Positions 44,075-55,716 of a DNA stretch of 64,000 nucleotides are shown piece by piece; positions within the stretch are counted from its first letter, which is position 1; the number at the start of each line of letters is the position of its first letter. Source of the DNA: Paramyrothecium sp. XJ0827 (Eukaryota; Ascomycota; Sordariomycetes; Hypocreales; Stachybotryaceae); assembly GCA_020881915.1 (NCBI GenBank), contig JAJFPB010000007.1, positions 1,922,001 through 1,986,000 on the forward strand. The letters run 5' to 3'. The notes beneath the pieces were generated by a model. The model did not search any database, had not been told where the DNA came from, and saw only the letters and a list, made by a program, of their open reading frames with translations. The translations under genes were made by a program, and so were the position numbers.

Positions 44075-45770
44075 TCACCTTACCTTGAAATATCCACGCC
44101 ACAGTCCGTTGGACGTGAACAACCCTTTTGGGTCAATACCCTCTTGAATAGAGAGAAGTCTTTGCTTATTCTCCTGACCATATCCAGCAAACACGTCTTG
44201 ACCTTTGTTGGCATAGTTGATGTAGATGAAGGGGTGGAAAGCACCCAGTTCCTCTGCGGCATCTTTGAACCGACTGGTAAAGCTGTCCGCAAATGAACAC
44301 ACCCTGGAATCATCAGCACGGCTTGTCCAGCTCGCACTGAGAAGATTTACTACTCCTTCGTGAGCGCAAAACTCGGACAAATGAGAAGATGACTTACTTA
44401 TCAAGTGCCCGTCGGCTTTGATGCCGAGAGCGTTTCCTCGCTTGAGCTGCATCTTACGGATGGCACCAGCAGGTATGGAATATGTAATCAATTGAGGTGC
44501 AATGTTTGTGACGTTTCGAACTTTCTGCACTTCCTCTTTGAAAATCTCAGTGATTCTTTGGCTCAGTTTGATAGATGGATAGTGAGTTAGAGTACTGAAG
44601 ACGTTTCTGTGTTTATTGTAAGTACTCCGTAGGATGGAAGACGACCCAAAGGGCATATACCTTGCTTGCCCGAGTGGACCACTGGGCCTAGTGGCATTGG
44701 CCAGGCTATTGATGCCTCCGTTTAGCTCTGTTTCCGCTGGAACTTGGTTTAGGGCATCAAAGACAGAAGGGTACATTATCGGTAGCGCATAACGTTGTGT
44801 GCTTGACATGGTGAAAATGTCTTGCCCAGGGGAGTATGCGTATCGGTATTCGAGCCCGATGTTGGTGTCCTCGTCATCTGCAATGGTGAAAACCTTCTCA
44901 GCTTCTTCCAGGAATCTGGACGTCTGGTTGTCGCCGAAAGTACGGGATCCAGTGTACACCGGCGGCTGTGGGAAGACCCGCACAGTGAATGAGGTTACAA
45001 TTCCGAAATTGTTCCCGCCACCTCGGAGAGCGTAGTATAGGTCTGGGTGCTGCTCATGGGTGACTATGATGATAGTAGCATTCGGCAGTACAACCTAGAA
45101 GGGATCAATTGAGAATTTTAAGTTCAAGAAATGGCAAATAGTCACATACCTCGTAGTCAATTACGTTGTCTAGTGCCCATCCATGCTTAGCGGAAAGGAC
45201 TGAAGAGCCACCTCCCAATGTGAAGCCACCCACGCCAACCTGACCAACTCTGCCTCCAACATAGGCAAGTCCATATCGATCGAGAGCGGCATAAATTTGT
45301 CGCGAAGTGGAACGGCCTTGAACACGAGCAGTTGTTTGATCCGAAGCTACCTCAGTAGCATTCATACGACCCAGGTCGATGGTAACACCACCAATTGATA
45401 CAGAGTCATCCGGGAAGCGCGAGTGTCCACCGCATTTTACCGCAAAACGACAGTCGTTCTTGACAAGAGCTTGGAGGATCTCAGAGACCTCAAGGGAAGA
45501 CTCTGGCTCAACACGACAGGCATATCCAGTCTCCTGCTGCTTCTGATCCCAAATTGCGAAACTGGTGTCGCCTGCTTTGAGGTGCACTCTGCCTTCATAT
45601 GCAGAGGTGAGTTCTTCGCACTATGTGGATTAGCCATTGGCAGAACAACAAGGCTCAGCACATACAGCACGGCGGCATTGTTGAGGTACACAAGCCTTAG
45701 GGCTCAGGTTAGTGGCAACGTTCACGTAGCCATTGCAGAGGAGGAATAGCCAAGAATGAAATGATTTCAT
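44075..45770 (-). CDS. Secreted FAD-linked oxidase (berberine bridge enzyme-like, VAO family)
   Basis: Exons 45770-45666, 45620-45150, 45094-44661, 44606-44398 and 44349-44075 encode 497 residues. A signal peptide covers about residues 1-20 (MKSFHSWLFLLCNGYVN). The FAD-binding PCMH domain contains CGGHS, with H101 the expected site of covalent flavin attachment, then GGRVGQVGVGGFTLGGG and RGGGNNFGIVT. The C-terminal BBE motif is present (YINYANKGQDVFAGYG, then IDPKGLF). Intron 3 (44660-44607, 54 bp) is in frame and inferred from alignment. Intron 4 is 48 bp (44397-44350); a 42-bp alternative ending at 44356 also keeps frame. Such enzymes oxidise alcohols, sugars or amines in natural-product pathways using O2. 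The substrate here is unknown. Confidence 0.88.
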
Positions 45771-47938
45771 CGTGTGGGTGGATGGTTTTCTTCGTTTGCA
45801 TAAGACTAATGTGGTACATGGAAAAAAGATACTCGGGAAAAGAGTGATTTTATATACTATACACCTCGTTATTAGGGATCTATGTGAACAGCTTCCACCT
45901 TATGTCAAGTAAGCATGCATTCGATGACGATGGCTTTCGGGCCGATGTGAGAAGAGACGCGGGCATTGTATTTTTGCAGATCCATTCCGCAGGTCAAAAT
46001 AAGTTGCCGCGTAATCAAGATGCCCGGCAGTATGAGTTCAACTCGATGTAGAGGGCGGGCAACCTTTTCACTGCTTGTATTAGATGTGCGGTTGATGATC
46101 GCAAGGAGTGTGTAACCTTTGAATCTGCGCTAATGCAGGCTGGTGACGGGTGCATTAGCGTGTGGAGTCTTCCGTTTTCACACTCTTTCCTCATCGGGAT
46201 ACCTACTTACCTATCGAGGTAGTGCATCATTCCCCCAGTGTTGACGTACCTAAAGATGGGATGCATCTTGACATCTCATCAACAACAAGTACGCCCCCAA
46301 GGAGTGGGTTCTCCGCAAATTGCAGGCTACTTCTTGGTACATGCGATGCCACGTCTCGGCTTGGAACTCATCTCCTTGAATATGTGAAGTCATGGAAAAT
46401 GTGGCGACCACAGAACTCCTTCCCTGGTCATCCTCCGCAGCCTCCATGACTCGGGAAACTCATTCTACATGTGCGTGCCACTCACCAGAGTATGTAGCTT
46501 CTCCAGCGGAGTGGTGAACCCAAGGCACTGACATGGAAGGCTTAACATCCATCGTTTCGCGGTACTCAAAGGCCTGATTAAAGGGGGCTATGCAAAATTA
46601 TAGCCATCCTTACCCAGCTGCGTACTATGAAAATCAACTTGTGTCATGGCGCGAAGCCGGCCGGGAGCTGGACAGAGTCTAATCAAACTTCCTTGTCGTT
46701 CCGTCCTCTGCCAGGTGCTCCCCAAGTTCCTGCCCTTTGACTTATGGGGATGGGCGTAGATTCACGCGTGTTTGTGAACCCACCGCCAAAGACAAGATGG
46801 TTGGTCCACTAATCGATAAAACATCCAAGGCTGTAAGAACTCATCTGCAACAAACAAGGGGATACTGGGGCGTTCTAGACTTTCCGACGCGGGACACGTG
46901 AGAGCTGGCGATTAATTTGAACTTTCGGAAGCCTATCTAGCGGGCGATAAGTGGCATTATGTTAATCGATTTTCATGCTCAAAAAGTGTCTTAGAATATT
47001 TGGTTCGACTCCTGTAGGCTTTCCATCAGCTTTCTCACAATAAAATTTTAAAGGTCCTCAATGTCTGAAGTTGTTCCCCACGCAGATAAATGTACCTGGG
47101 GTGCTTATCAACTCCCCTGCGTGCGACTTGCTGTTTACCCAAGCGCTTCCAGATCATCATTAGCGCGCCGAAAGAGGAAATAAAGAAGAGACTATTTTAC
47201 CTAAGGCATGTAGGTGCTCAACTTAGAAATAGCTCATGCGGTTATAATGTCCAGAGTTTCGCAGCCATTATTTCCAGGAGATCAATTTCTGCAACAAGCA
47301 AGTCCCCTCCACCAATTATGAGCTCCGCTACCACCTTATTCATGGGGGTGATACTCGTGAATTTCCCGGCCAATTGTTACAACTTCACTTGCTCTCGGTA
47401 CTGAGACCAAGAAACACGAGCCTCAGCAAATCCATCTTCAGTAACTACAGCATTATTAAGCGGGGAAAAAAGTGCTTTGAGTCTTTGCTAACCCCATGGC
47501 TTGACCTCTTGACCCGAACTCCCTAAGGACCAAACTCTGGGTTAGCAAGGAGGCTCCAAAGCAACATTGACTGGGGTAGCTTCGCGAGCTAAGTTATAGG
47601 CGGCGTGACGGTTCGAATTTTGAGCGAGGGTATCGTGTGCACTATTTAGATACCTAGCTCAAAATTTGGCACGCTGCCAGTCGCCCGGGGCCCACGTGCC
47701 GCGTAAGGCTAAGGCCCCAATTCCCCCTCCTCCCAACTGTCTGGGTTGTGGAACGCCAGCACCTGCGTCATCCCGCCTAACCCCCCTGCAGTGAACCTCC
47801 TCGGGCGATTGCGACAGAGCGGGCATTCGTGGAGCTCGCAACTCTGCCCTCTCCAAGAAACACTGTCACAGTATCGGACGGCGAGCGTCACGACCAGCCG
47901 ACAACTCAACACATTGCTCTCCTCGACCACCGCTCACG
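45771..47938. other. AT-rich intergenic region
   Basis: 2.2 kb without a supported gene, noticeably A/T-rich with many stops in all frames, the sparsest part of the accessory stretch. It contains an AGGTA-type motif at about 46200-46222. No transposon ends or terminal repeats are seen. Confidence 0.5.
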
Positions 47939-48616
47939 ATGACGACCACTTCGGCCGCACCGCCCAACGGCACCGTCTCCCCCGCCTCTGCCGCCTTGTC
48001 CTCGGCGCCCGCCAACGACGACGGCAGCTTCCGCTTCCCCCGCGAGTACTTCTTCCCGGCCTTCTACACCCGCCAGACCAACCTGACGACGCACCACGCC
48101 CAGCTGACCAAGTGGTCCGCCCTCGTCCTCGCCTACGCCCGCCACCACCGCCTCTTCAAGCTGCAGCTCTCCGCCGCCGCCGACTCCGACCTCTTCTACA
48201 ACCGCAAGCTCGACCGCCGCTTGCAGCCCGCCGACATGCGCGAGCTCCTCGACTTCATGCGCAAGGAGGGCCGCGCCGAGTACGCCGCCGGAGCCGCTTC
48301 CGGCGACGTCGTCTTCATCTACTGGCGCAAGCCCGAGGAGTGGGCCGCCCTCGTTGAGGCATATGTCGACGAGACCGGTCAGAAGGGTAGCGTCCTGACC
48401 GTATACGAGCTGAACGAAGGCGAAGGCACCCGCGGTACCGGTATGTTCAGCCAACACTCTTCCATCATGATTGCAACCACTGATTTCGGGGGCCAATAAA
48501 CAGAACTTCACGGTATGGATAACGAAGTCCTACTCAAAGCACTCAACGTCATAGTCAAGCGAGGCAAAGCCCAAATCTTCGGCCAAGACGATTCTCTTGG
48601 CGTCAAGTTCTTCTGA
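47939..48616 (+). CDS. vps25: ESCRT-II subunit Vps25
   Basis: Exons 47939-48440 and 48504-48616 encode 204 residues. The two winged-helix modules are evident: an N-terminal PPxF-type entry (FPREYFFPAFYTRQTN) that in the family contacts Vps22/Vps36, and a C-terminal winged helix ending KRGKAQIFGQDDSLGVKFF, the hallmark Vps25 C-terminus. It joins ESCRT-II in sorting ubiquitinated membrane cargo into multivesicular bodies. The 63-bp intron (GTATGT to ACAG) falls six codons before the conserved terminal block (GTELHGMD). The coding sequence is very GC-rich at third positions. It converges with the Rtt107 gene, with 160 bp between stops. Confidence 0.95.
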
Positions 48617-48776
48617 TCTTCTGATCTTCATACAATCATGGATATACACCGTTTCAAACACTCTGGGACAACACATACCCCCTAATAATATCCGACAAGC
48701 AGCAGCGCGCCAGCTGCGCCTAGCCGTGACCCATACATGCCCGACTCCAGAACTCCAATAACGGCGTGCCGTGTCC

Positions 48777-51518
48777 CTAGGACAGCTGATCACGGAAGAA
48801 GTTCTCCACGAGGAACTTCTCATCGAAGCGGACCTTTTGCGCCATCGCAACGTCCAACAACCAGTCCGGGGCTACGATTCGTGGCTCCATGTGTCCCTTC
48901 CTCGCCATATCCTTGAACTTCTCCCACAAGTTCTTTTCCTCATTGCTGGTACCACTAAGGAGGTACACTGGTTCGGGCGGGAGGTTGCCGTCCTCCTCTG
49001 CTGTTGTGGGTTTGATGGTCACACCGCTGCGAGCTCGATACAGCTTAAATATTGCACTGTTTGCCTCTGCGATCGCCTGATAACTGTTTGGACCGTTGCG
49101 AACTTTGTCGGTGCAATAGATCGCAACTCCCCAAAGCAGTTTGCCCTTGACCATCTTTGCTCGTGCAACTGATTGTTCGAGGCTAAAGTTGAAGCGGGTC
49201 TCGGCTTCGGTATCTTTTAAGAGGAAGTCGTCCACTTCGGGAACCTTCCCAGTTTCCAGGGCCTTATCAATGAAAGAGGATGATATTGCTGTAGGTCCAC
49301 GGGCTAAAGCACAGAGGAATTTGACGGTTCTGACCACATGGGGCGCAGCAAGATAGTCGCAGGGCTGGTTTTCGCCTACGATTTGGATCCCCATGCTACG
49401 CAGTTTTCTCTGTAGCTGTCATTAGTTTCGACAATTGCCAAGCCTTTCGTTTCTGATGAGCTTACCCGATCTTGATCCTCTTTTTTGCTATCTCCAACCC
49501 ACCGTGTGTAACCCGTAAGAATGATGCGCAGATCGACATCGGGTAGTGAGGGCCGAGCCCTCTTCGCCGGTCGCTTGACTTCTTCCTCCTCCTCTTCATC
49601 AGCCTCCTGCTCCGCGCTCGAGGCTCGCTTAGAATCCTTCTCCTTTTCGGCCATATCGGCTGCTCGTTTACCGCCCCATGGCGCCGCTCCGGATTTGCTA
49701 TGCCTCTTTTTCTCTTTTTCGTACAAGGCGATATCAGGGGCAATGGCTTGCAGTAAGTCTCGAGCCTTGGCTTTCGCGCTTCGCCCACCCGTTGACGTGA
49801 CCGAGGGTGTCTCGTTTTCTTTGCCCGAGCGGACATGACGCGAACGAACAGGCGTTGCAACCTCTTCTGTGGATTTGCGCGTTGACCTTCTTGTCGTTTT
49901 GTTCTCCGAGCCGTCCTGCAACACATCCAATTCCTTCTCTGTAGCTTGCCCAATGACCACTCCCTCAGCGGGTCCATGACTGTAGGCATTCTCCTGTGCC
50001 GCCTCCAGTATCTGGCGTTTCCTCTTGGCTCTTGGGGACAAGTCGTCATCGCCGCCAGGATAGTATAGTTCGCGCAGCTTGGATTCGTCGAAGAAAGTTT
50101 GACCAATAATCTCCCCTAAGTTCGTCCGTGGAGGAAAGTGGTTGTATTTGGCAATGTTGATCGGTCGCATCTCGCACTTAGCATAGCATTCTTCTATCCA
50201 GAGGTGATTGACCACGGCAATGCCCCATTCTGGTGCGGCTCTGCATTTTTCGCTCGAGTTCCGTGCGGTGATGAGGTGAGTATTGTCAGCCTTCATAGTC
50301 TTGGTAAACTCAGCACCGCAGGCTTTGATAAGATTCTCAAGGTATATCCTGGCTTCACCACCATAATTTGATACAGTGATTCGTAATTTGCTGAAGCCTT
50401 CAATGCCATTCCTTGGAAGCGGGTAATGGAGAAGTCGGCGCAGCGGGGATGTCCATTCGTTGTTAACAATCAAGTAGTACAGCCAAGACAAATTACCGAT
50501 TTCTTTGCAGGACTGCGCAGCGCTTGTGTATTGAGGTCCTTCGCGATATTTGCATATGAGAATATCGCACTCATTCACATCATTTACGACTCGGCCCCCA
50601 CCATTAGTAATGATGGTCTTGAGGGTGTCGGTTAGCCGGTTGGTGAGCTGCAAATCCCAGGACAGCAAAACGCTTTTATCCTGAAAGACTGTAACAGGAG
50701 ATCGTCCAGCTTGGCCATTCGGCGGCATCCATTGGGGGTTGGGGGAAGTCGCCCCATCAAGGTTCGTGTTCACTGGGATCTCGAGCGATTCGCCGGAAGG
50801 TTTCTGGAGTATTTCCGGATTTGGTAATAGATATGGGCCTTCGTCGATACGCTTGCCAAGTTTGAAGCAGTCATCAAACCTGAGAAACATGTCAGCTTTG
50901 TCGAAGGAAGCATGGAGCCATTATTTACCAGTGCGGAAGTACCACCCTGCCTTTCCAGTTTTTTGAAAGGGCACTCTGGATTTTCGGATGGTCCATGGTC
51001 AGAGCACAGATGTGGGTTGTGAGACGGGTGGCATCTTTGGTCTCTTGCCCGCCAAGAGCCATGACCGCCCCAAGGATACTCTCTTTATCTAGTTCGGGCA
51101 AGTCGGCGCATGTGACGACGACTTGGGAGAAGATCATGCGAGGGTCGGGTGAAAATGGTCGGACCTGACCCTGCTTGTTGCGGGATATGGAAGTAGTAAT
51201 CCATTGTGTGGTGACAACAGGAATCATGAAGGCCTGAGCGTCGGTATACTGTGGGAAGTCGATGGTGTTCGAAACGATGTGTGTGACCTTCTCGATGGCG
51301 ATGGACCCATTCCGTCTCGGCTCGCAAATGGTGGCCCCATTCTCCTCTAGAATGCTAGAAAGCTGGTAAACATATTAGCAGAGTCCCCATAGTTGTCCAC
51401 GAGGACGTTGCCGACCGCATACCTCGCCAATGAAGCTGGGGCTCAGACTGCTGCTTGGCACGAAGGCCACTGAGCATTCGCTGAATACACGACCTGAGGT
51501 AGCTTCGATGTCCCCCAT
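48777..51518 (-). CDS. rtt107: Rtt107/Brc1-type multi-BRCT DNA-damage scaffold
   Basis: Exons 51518-51423, 51362-50929, 50879-49466 and 49409-48777 give 858 residues. The N-terminal two-thirds carries repeated BRCT modules (for example LRITVSNYGGEARIYLENLI, ending with WIEECY), followed by an acidic/basic linker (DEEEEEEVKRPAKRARP) with probable nuclear localisation signals. A C-terminal BRCT pair follows (LRIILTGYTRW and VAPDWLLDVAMAQ). Members in yeast have six BRCTs; the C-terminal pair binds gamma-H2A at stalled forks and the N-terminal ones recruit Smc5/6, Slx4 or cullin partners. Intron 3 has two possible acceptors 6 bp apart, both in frame. The start MGDIEATSG is the first ATG. Identification rests on architecture and motifs. 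Confidence 0.88.
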
Positions 51519-52307
51519 GGTCAATTCAGTGGAATGAAGAGACAGGTAGCAGCGCAAAGTACAGCAGAGAGCTGATTCCGAATCCTCCTGGAGGCATGCA
51601 CCAGCGAATGTGCGCGCGCAGATGTGGGAGTGGAAGCCAAAGTGGTGCCTATTTTGTTTGTGGCCAAAGAAACGCGTTGGACGATTCCGGGCACGACGAC
51701 CACTTACACGCGAAAGACGCAGGCAGTCACATGACCAGAAGGTAGCGGAACTGCAACGACGGCTTCGCTGGGCGCGGGGCAAAGGTACTGCTACATTGGA
51801 CCCAGTGTGAGGCACGCTAAAACGCGTCCCGAAAACCCACTTTACGCCTTCGGTTCTTCACGACTGAAGTGCTGTAATTTTGTTTTATAACATGATGTCA
51901 CTGCTTGACTTGCATTGCCTAAGATTTGTCGCAATTCTTCTTTGAGACGAATTAAGTTATTGGAACCAGTCTGACTCCCTTCTTTCCTTACGCTTGCTCC
52001 GACGATAGTCTAATATCCTCGAGGCTGTAAGAAGCACAGCAGAGTTGGTAATCACAAGGCGACCAAGTTTTAATGAGCCATTGACATACAAGACTTTCGC
52101 TCTAAATTTGTCTACCAACAGGATTCGCCATTCGCCTGTCACACCTCATTTTCTGGCGATCTCGGTAGGTTGCCTCTTGCATGTCGCAAACGAGAGAGGT
52201 ATGTTGCGAAACTACAACCTGCATCTGTGAAGATGAGCTGCTGCCAAACACGGGCCAATTGTGGTTCTGCCAGCGGAAGGGTAGATCATCGTGAGCGATG
52301 TGTCCTT
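51519..52307. other. Intergenic region, no supported gene
   Basis: Promoter side of rtt107 and 3' flank of the small secreted protein gene. Short frames only. Confidence 0.5.
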
Positions 52308-52774
52308 TCATCGACTTCTAAGCTGCCTCCTGGAACCGCAAATGACGTTGTAGACGACGGAGTCTTCAATATAGTCTCCCCTGACATAGTCCCGTTGCGT
52401 GGTCGGCCCACCTCCATAACAGTAGCCGAACCAGTAGCGGTTTTTGTCACCCGAGCCGGAGTTGATAGCTGTGCCCCAGGTCAACTAGATGGCTTGAAAG
52501 TGTACGCCAGCAAACGCTTACCAGAGAACGAGTGAGTCGAGGAGACTCTCTCAAATTGCCCACACTCGTCAACGATATGACTTGCCCAAGACGCTGCGTC
52601 CCACTCGTTGTAGTCGTCGTTATATCCAGCAATGACATTGCCTGGAAAAAGCCTGCGACCAGCAATCCAATTGAGTGGATACTCGAGCTCGAGCTGCTCC
52701 CAGCATCGAGGTTCAAGGGCGGTTACCACACCAGCCAAAGACAAGGTCGTTCCAACGAAAGTAAATGCCTTCAT
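52308..52774 (-). CDS. Small secreted cysteine-containing protein, effector-like
   Basis: Exons 52774-52522 and 52468-52308 give 137 residues; the 53-bp intron has GTAAGC, a TTGAC branch and GCACAG. A clear signal peptide (MKAFTFVGTTLSLAGVVTA, about 19 residues) precedes a mature protein with four cysteines (PRCWE, DECGQ, GYCYG, VICG), an even number compatible with two disulphides, and aromatic-rich segments (NRYWFGYCYGG). A premature acceptor at CATCTAG would give a 37-bp intron and wrong frame, so the next AG was chosen. No known effector or enzyme family is recognised. Size, secretion and cysteines resemble apoplastic or surface-acting small proteins; a role is not claimed. Confidence 0.65.
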
Positions 52775-53988
52775 TCCGTAAAACGAAGATGGGCTGGGCA
52801 TACATTGTCCGATAGGACTCGTTCCCAGCTATTTCACAGAACTAGTTATCCCGGGCATCCCTTGAATGGGTGTAGAGTCAGCTTATAACCCTCCACTCCG
52901 ATGTATTCTAGTAGACTGTTCAACATGTCTCCCTTCGCATGGCTGAGACGGTTTTGAATCCATGCCATTTCATTGGAATGAAAAATAAGCCAACTGTGAT
53001 AGTGAGTCGCCGTGTTAGGGCACACACAAGCCAGTCTTAACAAGTACCATCCCCTAACAACCTTTTTTTCCGTTGCTCTTGCATGCCTTTAGTTCCACGT
53101 TATTCGCTGAGCTCCAATCGACCGTCAACTCAAGAGCCAAGGTCATTCTTTCATTGCGGGCAAGTTTTCCACATTGAGTTTATCCCCTACTATGCCCTCT
53201 CACCTCCTGTTGCAGCATGTCTCACGCCACCTATGAGGGTCTGCTTGTCTTAAACCATGCCTACCGAACCCAGTCAAGGATTTCAGAAGTCGTTGTTCAA
53301 CGGAACTTTTATGACACAGGATTGTCCAGGAGGAACGCCACGTACAGGCATTCTGCCTGCAATGGAAGGCGCGTTGAATATTCCCGTCGCAATCTCCCAT
53401 CAAGAGTGCTGTCGGTCAAGTCTTGAGTTCAATGTGCCCACAGTACTATACGCAACGGTAACCCGTTACCAACTAGCAACTTAGCCACTAGCAGTTTCAT
53501 AGATTTGAGTTTTACGTACTGATGAGTTTTTGTAAAATCCATGACTGAAAATGCATCACAATGCATACGAGGTTATGAGAAGGGGCCCTACCTTCGTCTA
53601 TGACCGAACTGTATGAAGAAACCCTTCAGAATTTGCAATGGCCGCCTGAGACAATATTGCAAGTCTCTGGGAGGATGGTAGCCTATCACCAGCCTACTAA
53701 AAGTCTTGTGCGATAGTATCTCATCACGAGAAGTGCGGTCCAATCTTGGAGCCTTAATGAACACATATTAAGCCAGGGTATTGGCTGCAAAGATGATATC
53801 TGCGAATCAATGATGAGCAGAACACATGATGGCATGTTCACGGATAGTCGTGTAAGTATGTGTCAAGTTGAACATATATGTATTTGAGTGAATCATCACC
53901 TTTGCTGCTTTATTGCTCGAAAATGCAATCATAATTGAGTGATCCCGTGTGCATGACAGATCCCAACAAACTCCGCGCTGATACTTCA
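52775..53988. other. Intergenic region, no supported gene
   Basis: Upstream region of the secreted-protein gene and 3' flank of the hexokinase gene. Short plus-strand frames at 53217-53484 overlap each other and lack recognisable features. Confidence 0.45.
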
Positions 53989-55716
53989 TTAATGATTTCC
54001 TTGTTCACAAGCCAATGCCACAGCCGCGCCGATGAGCGAGCTTTCTTTCGCCGCTGCAAGTGTGATGCTTCCGTACCCAGGCTGTCCTTTGCTCGCTACT
54101 AGCTGATCAAGGTATTGCTGGCAGTTGCTGAGATAACCAGGATATTTTTCTACCACGGCACCATTGAAGCCAACAATCGTCTTCAGAGACAATTCCATAT
54201 CGGCTTCCGCATGACGTCGCAATGTTGAAGTCTCTGATTGGCTTGAGATGTAGTCCAGCTGAACTTCTCGGCGAAAATCCCATAGAGAATACACGCTCGT
54301 GGCCACCAGGGCGCTAGATCGAGTCGTAATGAACGATGCAAGCGCTCTGAGAGCATGAAGGTCACTCGCAGTGGGGATGTGCGTCGAGGGATGACGCGCA
54401 CAGAATACAGCTTTGGCTTCTGATAGTTCGGATGACGGATCACTAATCTGTTAGCGGGTGCTTCCAGTAGCAGAATTGTTCACTTCGACGCATACCTTTC
54501 AAGCAAAGCCAGCATGTCAGTGCCGAGAGCATAGCGACTCAGTAATGAGGGAGGCACAATGCCGCCAAAGATCCCGGTCGTTTCGATTGCATCAATGAGG
54601 GCTAGCCTTCCGATCTCTCCCAGATACATGCCACTGACGAGATATTCCAGGGGCTGGAAGTCTGGCCGCGGAAGATGTTGTAACAAAAGTCGGTCCCACT
54701 TGACGAGTGGAAGGATGTTATGGCCGAACATGCTTAACTCTGTGTTGACAATGACATGGCTAGCGTTATCGAACCAACTTTGAGGCCGAACCCCGAACTT
54801 GAAACGTCCAACAGTCGAGACGGGAAGGTACGCAGCGACGTTAAACCCTGTACCGAGAATGAGGCCAAATCGTGTTGAGGGCTGCATGTAGCATTCCGAT
54901 AGGAGACATGCGCTCGAGTCATTCAAGATGGCCTGAACCTCAGCATTAAGTCCGTGATTCTTGCATGCGCGCTGCAAAATATCGCCCAAGTCCTCGCCTA
55001 GCAGTCCCTGAGCGGCCATGAAGCCTTTGCCCATTCCCTGCAGCCTTCCTGTTGATAAAGAAGTTTGCCTGTAACACAACTGGTTAGTGTTAGGTCGGTA
55101 AGGCCGGACAACAATCACCTTACTCAATCGGAAAGCTCCATGCCAGCGCCATGGGCAATGGATGGTTGGGGTCCTGGACTTTTCTGAGGCCGGTAGATAT
55201 TGTTTCGATTATTCTGGTTGCCATCCAATCAAAGAAGGCCATACCTTCCAGATCCTTGATCGCCTTGTCGATTGTGAAGTTTCGAATACTGACGATCTCG
55301 CTTCTGCTCTTCAAATCGCCGTGTCGGCCTTTCAGCTCGACAACAGCGACCCTCAACGTCGACCCTCCAACGTCGAGCGTGAGGAATTGGCCAGACTCGG
55401 TGCCGGTGGGTAGACGGTAGGTGTATGCCGGTATCATGCATTCTGGGTCGTCCTGCAGACGTCGGATGAACTGTTCTTTCAGGCCAGCTGACAAGTTGAG
55501 AAGTCCGTCGCCGCTGACGGGGCCGATCAGCGAGACCTCAGCATCCTTCAGGAACTCCTGTATGGATTGCCTGGGTGTGTCTGTCGTGGGAGTTACACTT
55601 CGGGACTCGCTCACGACCGTGCCGAACCAGTAAGCCAAGAGGGCCCGAAGCAATGATTTGCCACGAACAAGACTCCTAGCGAGAGCTGCGAGCAGTGTCT
55701 TTCTGAAAGGTGTCAT
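53989..55716 (-). CDS. hxk3: Hexokinase-family kinase, GlcNAc kinase type
   Basis: Exons 55716-55124, 55068-54496 and 54442-53989 encode 539 residues. Hexokinase signatures are present in divergent form: LDVGGSTLRV (114-123, phosphate-1), WSFPIEQTSLSTGRLQGMGKGF (about 193-214, sugar-binding loop), ILNDSSACLLS with the catalytic aspartate D248, LGTGFNVAAY (about 269-278, phosphate-2), and NTELSMFGHNILPLVKWD. The divergence from glucose hexokinases and the neighbouring GlcN-6-P deaminase, RON1 and GlcNAc-6-P deacetylase genes point to phosphorylation of N-acetylglucosamine, as for the T. reesei cluster hexokinase and C. albicans Hxk1. Introns are 55 and 53 bp. Head-to-head with the deaminase gene across 1.95 kb. 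Confidence 0.88.

Noticed and set aside
47002..47012. GGTTCGACTCC, resembling a tRNA B box
   Set aside because: The flanking bases do not form a T-stem and no acceptor, D or anticodon arms can be drawn upstream.
52485..52521. A 37-bp intron (GTAAGC to CATCTAG) in the secreted-protein gene
   Set aside because: Too short for a fungal intron and gives the wrong frame; the next acceptor at 52469 restores YWFGYCYGG.
53217..53484. Two overlapping plus-strand short frames starting with ATG upstream of the hexokinase 3' end
   Set aside because: No family resemblance, no signal peptide, and they overlap in different frames; probably chance.
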